Under the pieces are notes generated by a model. The model did no database searches. It was not told where the DNA came from and saw only the letters and a list, made by a program, of their open reading frames with translations. From an uncultured beta proteobacterium (GTDB taxonomy: Bacteria > Pseudomonadota > Gammaproteobacteria > Burkholderiales > Burkholderiaceae_B), in assembly GCA_903929925.1 (NCBI GenBank), contig CAIYWO010000295.1:1-9527 (forward strand): a stretch of DNA of 9,527 nucleotides, given 5' to 3'. Of the stretch, positions 5,007 through 9,527 are shown piece by piece; position 1 is the first letter of the stretch, and each line of letters starts with the position of its first letter. The translations under genes and the position numbers were made by a program.

Positions 5007-6632
5007 ATGTTTTTGAATTTTCCTTTTTGGACAAGATGTTTGCTCGCGCTTTTGCTAGTGTTGCCGCTGCAGGCCGTATCCGCTGCAGAGTTGTTGGATC
5101 GGCAAGTACTCGCGGGATTGGCGGGCGACAGCAACGACGAGAAGGTGACTTCCATCACAGCGCTCGGGCAGCTCTCTACCCCAGCCGCAGCCAAAGTATT
5201 GGCTGCTCTGGGGGATGGCAGCGTTCTGATTGCCTCTGACGGCACGGTATTACTCGCCGTCGGCAATAATCAAGTTCTGAATCCAAGCACAGGTGAAACG
5301 TCTGCGACTCCGTCAGGCGCACAGGCGTTTACGCTTAACAACCGGCTAAGACGCGCGCTGCAGTCTGCCCAGGCCAGCTCCGAATTATTCTCAACCGATC
5401 GCAACATCAGGCTTGCTGCGGCGGCTCGTTTACAAAAAGAAGCCGATGCGTCGCGCGCGCCAATGATTGAGCGCGCCCTCGAATCTGAAAAAGATTCACA
5501 AGTTAAACAGGCACTCGAGACAGCACTTGCCAGCGCTGCGATCAGGAGCGACGACCCCAAACTGCGACTCAAAGCGGTTGTCACTTTAGGCGAAAGTAAA
5601 AACGCTATTTTCAAATCGCAACTGCTTACGATGGTGACGCCGGCCTCTGATGGTAAGTATGCGGAAAGCGATCCGCAGGTGCGTGCTGCGGCGAAGACCG
5701 CTCTTGAAAAAATCGAACGTCAGGAATTTATCGTTAGCTGGGTCGGAAACCTTTTCTTCGGCGTGAGCCTTGGCAGCGTGCTGCTGCTTGCGGCACTCGG
5801 CCTGGCGATTACGTTCGGCTTGATGGGCGTCATCAACATGGCCCACGGCGAGCTCTTGATGATAGGCGCGTACGCCACCTATGTTGTGCAGGCACTATTC
5901 AAGCAATGGCTGCCTGCATGGATCGACTGGTATGTTCTCGCAGCACTGCCTGTTGCATTTCTTGTCACTGCGCTCGTTGGTATGGCGCTTGAGCGCACCG
6001 TTATTCGTTGGCTCTATGGTCGCCCCCTTGAAACCCTGCTTGCCACTTGGGGCATTAGCCTCATGCTGATGCAAGGCGTCCGCAGCATTTTTGGTGCGCA
6101 GAACGTAGAGGTTGCAAACCCAAGCTGGATGAGTGGGGGCCTGACGTTATTCGGTAGCTTGACGCTGAGCTACAACCGGATCGTGATCGTCGGCTTCGCG
6201 CTGTGCGTGGTGGTCGCCGTGTGGTTTGTGCTGAACTTCACGCGCCTGGGATTATTTGTTCGGGCGATCACGCAAAATCGTCGGATGGCAGATTGCGTGG
6301 GTGTGCCGACTGGCCGCGTGGACATGCTGGCCTTCGGCTTAGGCTCGGGCATCGCCGGTCTTGCGGGGGTGGCGCTGTCACAGTTAGGAAACGTTGGACC
6401 CGATCTAGGTCGCAGCTACATCGTTGATTCCTTCATGGTCGTCGTGCTCGGTGGCGTCGGGCAACTCGCGGGCACAGTCGTTGCGGCAATGGGACTCGGC
6501 GCACTAAACAAAATCATTGAGCCCTTCTGGGGAGCGGTGATCGCAAAAATCGCCATCCTTTTATTTATCGTCCTGTTTGTGCAAAAGCGTCCGCAAGGTT
6601 TGTTCGCGCCAAAAGGCAGGAGCGCAGAATGA
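5007..6632 (+). CDS. urtB: Urea ABC transporter, permease subunit UrtB (long form)
   Basis: A 541-residue inner-membrane permease of the LivH type. A signal-like hydrophobic segment (8-27) is followed by a soluble region of about 215 residues, predicted to be periplasmic. Its helical repeats resemble HEAT units: about 129-146, 163-178, 182-197 and 221-238, with DRNIRLAAAARL, DDPKLRLKAVVTLG and DPQVRAAAKTALEK as examples. The permease domain occupies about 245-535 with roughly eight hydrophobic spans. It contains GLAITFGLMGVINMAHGEL (265-283), GRPLETLLATWGISL (338-352) and GSGIAGLAGVALS (446-458). It ends in the family-type QKRPQGLFAPKGR. The long N-terminal region is usual in proteobacterial UrtB and absent from amino-acid LivH; its role is not established. 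An in-frame stop at 4992-4994 rules out a much longer N-terminus. Its stop overlaps urtC by 4 bp. Confidence 0.95.
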   Translation: MFLNFPFWTRCLLALLLVLPLQAVSAAELLDRQVLAGLAGDSNDEKVTSITALGQLSTPAAAKVLAALGDGSVLIASDGTVLLAVGNNQVLNPSTGETSATPSGAQAFTLNNRLRRALQSAQASSELFSTDRNIRLAAAARLQKEADASRAPMIERALESEKDSQVKQALETALASAAIRSDDPKLRLKAVVTLGESKNAIFKSQLLTMVTPASDGKYAESDPQVRAAAKTALEKIERQEFIVSWVGNLFFGVSLGSVLLLAALGLAITFGLMGVINMAHGELLMIGAYATYVVQALFKQWLPAWIDWYVLAALPVAFLVTALVGMALERTVIRWLYGRPLETLLATWGISLMLMQGVRSIFGAQNVEVANPSWMSGGLTLFGSLTLSYNRIVIVGFALCVVVAVWFVLNFTRLGLFVRAITQNRRMADCVGVPTGRVDMLAFGLGSGIAGLAGVALSQLGNVGPDLGRSYIVDSFMVVVLGGVGQLAGTVVAAMGLGALNKIIEPFWGAVIAKIAILLFIVLFVQKRPQGLFAPKGRSAE

Positions 6633-7747
6633 GCACGACACCCATGCCGGCAACGCATTACGCCTCCAGCACTAGCCTCTATTCCGCTAAAGCATGGGGT
6701 GCCATCACCCTGGTCGTAGCGATTTTCGCGGCCCTCCCTGCCTTGAATCTCGCCTTCCCTGCCGGCCATCCCTTGCACGTCTCTGCGTTTGCAATTGCAC
6801 TGATCGGTAAATTCATTTGTTACGCCATGGCGGCACTTGCCCTCGATTTAGTGTGGGGCTACACCGGGATCTTGTCCCTGGGACATGGTCTGTTTTTTGC
6901 GTTGGGTGGCTATGCGCATGGCATGTATCTGATGCGTGCAGCCAAGCCATCGCCAGAGATGGTGCCCGACTTTATGACCTTCTTGAGCTGGAAAACATAT
7001 CCCTGGTTCTGGTCTTTCACGGAACACTTCTGGTATGCAGCGCTTCTCGTCGTCGTGGTGCCGGGCTTACTCGCCTTTTTGTTTGGCTACTTCGCTTTTC
7101 GCTCGCGTATTAAGGGCGTCTATTTTTCAATCATCACACAAGCTCTGACTTTCGCCGCGATGCTCTTATTTTTCCGCAATGAGACAGGCTTCGGTGGTAA
7201 CAACGGCTTCACCGATTTCAAAAAAATTCTAGGCTACGACATCACCTCTACTGATACACGCGCTGTGTTGTACTGGATCAGCCTTGCAACACTCTTGGGC
7301 GCATTGATACTGAGTCGCGCCATCACACAGTCCAAACTTGGTCGCGTGTTGACAGCGATTCGCGATTCCGAAGGTCGGCTAAGGTTTCTGGGCTATGAAC
7401 CGCTAGGCTTCAAACTATTTATCTGGACCTTCTCTGCAATGCTTTGTGCGGTAGCGGGTGCACTCTATGTTCCGCAAGTGGGCATTATCAATCCAGGTGA
7501 GATGTCGACAGAGAACTCCATCGAGATGGTAATCTGGGTCGCAACAGGAGGACGCGGCACCTTAGTTGGACCTATTATCGGCGCCGGTGCAATCAACGGC
7601 CTCAAGACTTGGTTCACCAGCGTCTTCCCTGAGTTTTGGCTCTACGCACTTGGTTTAATTTTTGTCTTGGTCACGCTCTTTCTTCCGCAAGGACTGGTTG
7701 GTCTCGCGCGCCAAATTAGTCGGCGCATCAAAGGAGAGAAAGCATGA
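6629..7747 (+). CDS. urtC: Urea ABC transporter, permease subunit UrtC
   Basis: A 372-residue LivM-type permease that pairs with UrtB to form the urea channel in the inner membrane. About nine hydrophobic spans are visible, from about residue 22 to 355. The family motif LDLVWGYTGILSLGHGLFF is at 72-90, followed by ALGGYAHGMY. The region NETGFGGNNGF at 184-194 is typical of UrtC. The cytoplasmic segment LGRVLTAIRDSEGRLRFLGY (237-256) is the expected coupling region for the ATPases. The end has GRGTLVGPIIGAGAI (308-322) and FLPQGLVGL. Translation starts at ATG 6629 inside an ATGA overlap with urtB, with AGGAG at 6618-6622 six bases ahead, so coupling is strong. It overlaps urtD in the same way. 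Confidence 0.96.
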   Translation: MSTTPMPATHYASSTSLYSAKAWGAITLVVAIFAALPALNLAFPAGHPLHVSAFAIALIGKFICYAMAALALDLVWGYTGILSLGHGLFFALGGYAHGMYLMRAAKPSPEMVPDFMTFLSWKTYPWFWSFTEHFWYAALLVVVVPGLLAFLFGYFAFRSRIKGVYFSIITQALTFAAMLLFFRNETGFGGNNGFTDFKKILGYDITSTDTRAVLYWISLATLLGALILSRAITQSKLGRVLTAIRDSEGRLRFLGYEPLGFKLFIWTFSAMLCAVAGALYVPQVGIINPGEMSTENSIEMVIWVATGGRGTLVGPIIGAGAINGLKTWFTSVFPEFWLYALGLIFVLVTLFLPQGLVGLARQISRRIKGEKA

Positions 7748-8589
7748 GCCTCACATCCAACTCCCCTGTGATCGCCGAAGACGTTCATGGCTCAGGTGGC
7801 ACCGCCTCCTATGGTCGCATCAAGCCGACTGGCGTGGACACAACGCACGGTGCGATTCTGTATCTAGAGTCGATCAGCGTCGTCTTTGATGGCTTTCGCG
7901 CACTCAATGATTTATCACTCGATATTGGCGTTGGCGAATTGCGCTGCATTATCGGGCCAAACGGTGCCGGCAAGACAACCATGATGGATGTCATCACCGG
8001 CAAAACCAAGCCCACTTCAGGCACCGCGTTTTTTGGTCAAAGTATTGATCTCACCAAAATGAACGAAGCGCAAATTGCGGACGCAGGGATTGGCCGAAAA
8101 TTTCAACGCCCTACGGTTTTTGAACACCACACGGTTTTTGAAAACCTCGAACTTGCGATGAAGACGAATAAGGGTGTGCGTTCAACCCTCTTTGCACGCC
8201 TCAATAGCACCCAACGCGACAACATCGCCGCCACGCTTGATTTGTTGCGGCTGGGTAGTGAAGCACGCCGCCCAGCAGGCTTACTGTCGCATGGCCAAAA
8301 GCAGTGGCTTGAGATCGGCATGCTGCTGATGCAAGAACCCTTACTCTTGTTGCTTGACGAGCCTGTCGCTGGCATGACCGATGCCGAAACTGAACGAACC
8401 GGTGAACTGTTGAATGATCTGCGCGGCAAGCACTCGCTTGTTGTGGTCGAGCACGATATGGATTTTGTGAACCAGATTGCACAGGGCGGCAAAGTCACCG
8501 TGCTGTGTGAAGGATCCGTCTTGGCCGAAGGCACGATGGCACAAGTACAGGCCGATCAAAGAGTCATTGAAGTGTATTTGGGACGCTAA
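7744..8589 (+). CDS. urtD: Urea ABC transporter, ATP-binding subunit UrtD
   Basis: A 281-residue LivG-type ABC ATPase powering urea import from the cytoplasmic face. Walker A is GPNGAGKTT at 71-79, the Q-loop glutamine is Gln121 (KFQRPTVF), and the signature is LSHGQ at 181-185. Walker B is LLLLLDEP at 200-207 with catalytic Glu206, and the H-loop histidine is His237 (VEHDMDF). All catalytic elements are intact. The signature has His in place of the usual second Gly-region residue (LSGGQ), common in this branch. About 36 residues precede the conserved domain; they are Ser/Gly/Thr-rich and match no motif I know. ATG 7744 is supported by AAGGAG at 7731-7736 and the ATGA overlap with urtC, so the extension is probably real. 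Confidence 0.95.
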   Translation: MSLTSNSPVIAEDVHGSGGTASYGRIKPTGVDTTHGAILYLESISVVFDGFRALNDLSLDIGVGELRCIIGPNGAGKTTMMDVITGKTKPTSGTAFFGQSIDLTKMNEAQIADAGIGRKFQRPTVFEHHTVFENLELAMKTNKGVRSTLFARLNSTQRDNIAATLDLLRLGSEARRPAGLLSHGQKQWLEIGMLLMQEPLLLLLDEPVAGMTDAETERTGELLNDLRGKHSLVVVEHDMDFVNQIAQGGKVTVLCEGSVLAEGTMAQVQADQRVIEVYLGR

Positions 8590-8591
8590 TC

Positions 8592-9290
8592 ATGTTGGAC
8601 GTGCAAAAAGTCGATCAGTTCTACGGCAGCAGTCACACACTGCGCGGCATCTCGCTGACGGTCAAGCGCGGCGAATGCATGGCCTTGCTCGGACGTAACG
8701 GCGTTGGCAAAACGACTCTGCTCAAATGTCTGATGGGTGTCCAATCCATCGCCTCGGGCGGCATTAGCTTTGAAGGCGTCGACATCAGCAAACTCGCGCC
8801 ACATGCCCGCGCAAAAATGGGAATGGCGTACGTGCCACAGGGCCGTGAAATATTTGCTCGCCTCACGGTCGAAGAGAATATTCTGATGGGGATGGCAACT
8901 AAATCGAGTAGCCAAGCGCGCGATATCCAAGAAGACATTTTTGAGCTCTTCCCTGTTTTACGGACCATGCTCTCGCGACGAGGCGGAGACTTATCTGGCG
9001 GACAGCAGCAACAACTTGCCATCGCCCGCGCACTCGTCGCACAGCCCAAACTCATTATTTTTGACGAGCCAACCGAGGGTATCCAGCCTTCCATCATTAA
9101 AGACATTGGGCGCGTGATCAATTTGCTACGCAATCGTGGCGACATCGCCATTTTGTTGTGTGAGCAATACTTCGACTTCGCACGCGAACTGGCCGACCGC
9201 TTCGTCGTGCTCTCGCGCGGCGAAGTCGTCGCAACCGGCGACCGCTCCGAAATGGACAGCGAAGAGGTCAAACGCCACCTGTCGGTATAA
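8592..9290 (+). CDS. urtE: Urea ABC transporter, ATP-binding subunit UrtE
   Basis: A 232-residue LivF-type ABC ATPase, the partner of UrtD. Walker A is GRNGVGKTT at 34-42, the Q-loop glutamine is Gln83 (YVPQGREIF), and the signature is LSGGQQQQLAIARAL at 134-148. Walker B is LIIFDEP at 154-160 with catalytic Glu159. The H-loop position holds Gln192 (LCEQYFDFA) instead of His, as is usual in LivF/UrtE proteins. The start ATG 8592 is 2 bp after the urtD stop, with only a weak GGGA ahead, which suggests coupled translation. It is the last urt gene. The stop at 9288-9290 is followed by a gene-free, strongly palindromic region. Confidence 0.96.
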   Translation: MLDVQKVDQFYGSSHTLRGISLTVKRGECMALLGRNGVGKTTLLKCLMGVQSIASGGISFEGVDISKLAPHARAKMGMAYVPQGREIFARLTVEENILMGMATKSSSQARDIQEDIFELFPVLRTMLSRRGGDLSGGQQQQLAIARALVAQPKLIIFDEPTEGIQPSIIKDIGRVINLLRNRGDIAILLCEQYFDFARELADRFVVLSRGEVVATGDRSEMDSEEVKRHLSV

Positions 9291-9343
9291 ACAGCGAGCC
9301 TGGCATATCGCCGTCGCCTGAGTTGGCCGCTTTTTCGGGCGGT

Positions 9344-9527
9344 GGGCGGTGGGCTCGCAGCCGTGACTGGAGCGGGTGGGCTTTGCCCACTTCCCTCGCA
9401 ACCCGCTAGCTGGCGCGTCAGCTCCGAACTCGGCCCTTCGGGCCTCAGACAGGCGGAGCTGACACTGCGCCATCTTTAGCGGGTGGCTCGGCTCGCTCCA
9501 AATGTCACGGCTGCGAGCCCACCGCCC
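9344..9527. repeat. Nested long palindrome, MITE-like or structured RNA element (right end may be cut)
   Basis: The outer arms 9344-9367 and 9504-9527 are 24-bp perfect inverted repeats. They continue inward as TGGAGCG (9368-9374) against CGCTCCA (9494-9500) after a 3-base bulge. Inside are GTGGGC-TTT-GCCCAC (9376-9390) and ACCCGCT (9401-9407) against AGCGGGT (9478-9484). A 16-bp stem pairs 9411-9426 with 9454-9472, with one ACT bulge. The apical hairpin is GGCCC-TTC-GGGCC (9432-9444). No convincing ORF lies in it. Just outside the left arm is a copy of GGGCGGT (9337-9343) in tandem with the arm's first 7 bases. The layout suggests a small non-autonomous transposable element with terminal inverted repeats. 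A large terminator or mRNA-stabilising structure downstream of urtE is the main alternative. The window ends at the arm, so the true right end and any target duplication cannot be seen. Confidence 0.7.

Noticed and set aside
8633..9271. - strand open frame of 212 codons opposite urtE
   Set aside because: Ser/Arg/Met-rich shadow over the conserved ATPase domain, with no recognisable family.
9327..9342. Possible intrinsic terminator around the TTTTT run at 9331-9335
   Set aside because: The T-run follows no stable stem. The only pairing found, CCGC with GCGG, places the T-run inside the loop.
9126..9473. - strand open frame across the urtE end and the palindrome
   Set aside because: It spans an ATPase antisense region and repeat DNA, has no conserved motif, and is best explained by chance.

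Overview
The window looks like a chromosomal segment of a betaproteobacterium, most likely Burkholderiales. Reasons: moderate GC content, protein families of betaproteobacterial type, a cupredoxin with exact azurin spacing, and a long-form UrtB. I cannot name the genus. No transposase, integrase, phage gene, CRISPR array, tRNA or rRNA was seen.

Left part (1-3445): housekeeping genes in mixed orientation. The + strand opens with the 3' end of a gene whose product resembles the C-terminus of methionyl-tRNA formyltransferase (fmt). It converges on, and overlaps, a small SemiSWEET/PQ-loop membrane protein gene. That gene lies directly behind peptide deformylase (def) on the - strand. A short AT-rich divergent region separates def from dprA (DNA-processing protein for natural transformation). 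An azurin gene follows dprA closely on the + strand. It meets yggS (PLP homeostasis protein, - strand) tail to tail with one base between the stop codons.

Centre (3446-3730): a 285-bp divergent regulatory region between yggS and the urea transporter operon. It holds a full-consensus sigma-54 promoter and two NtrC-like dyads about 111 and 161 bp upstream of the predicted transcription start. It also has a small leader hairpin and a strong ribosome binding site. This is the layout expected of a nitrogen-starvation promoter.

Right part (3731-9290): a complete urtABCDE operon for an ABC-type urea importer. UrtA binds urea in the periplasm, UrtB and UrtC form the membrane channel, and UrtD and UrtE are the ATPases. 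The genes are tightly packed, with ATGA overlaps at urtB/urtC and urtC/urtD and a 2-bp gap at urtD/urtE. No urease gene is reached within the window.

Right edge (9291-9527): no gene. From about 9344 to the window end lies a GC-rich nested palindrome with 24-bp perfect outer arms and several inner stems. It looks like a small non-autonomous mobile element (MITE-like) or a large structured RNA/terminator, and its right boundary may lie outside the window. It is the least explained sequence here. I did not find a clearly new multi-gene system.
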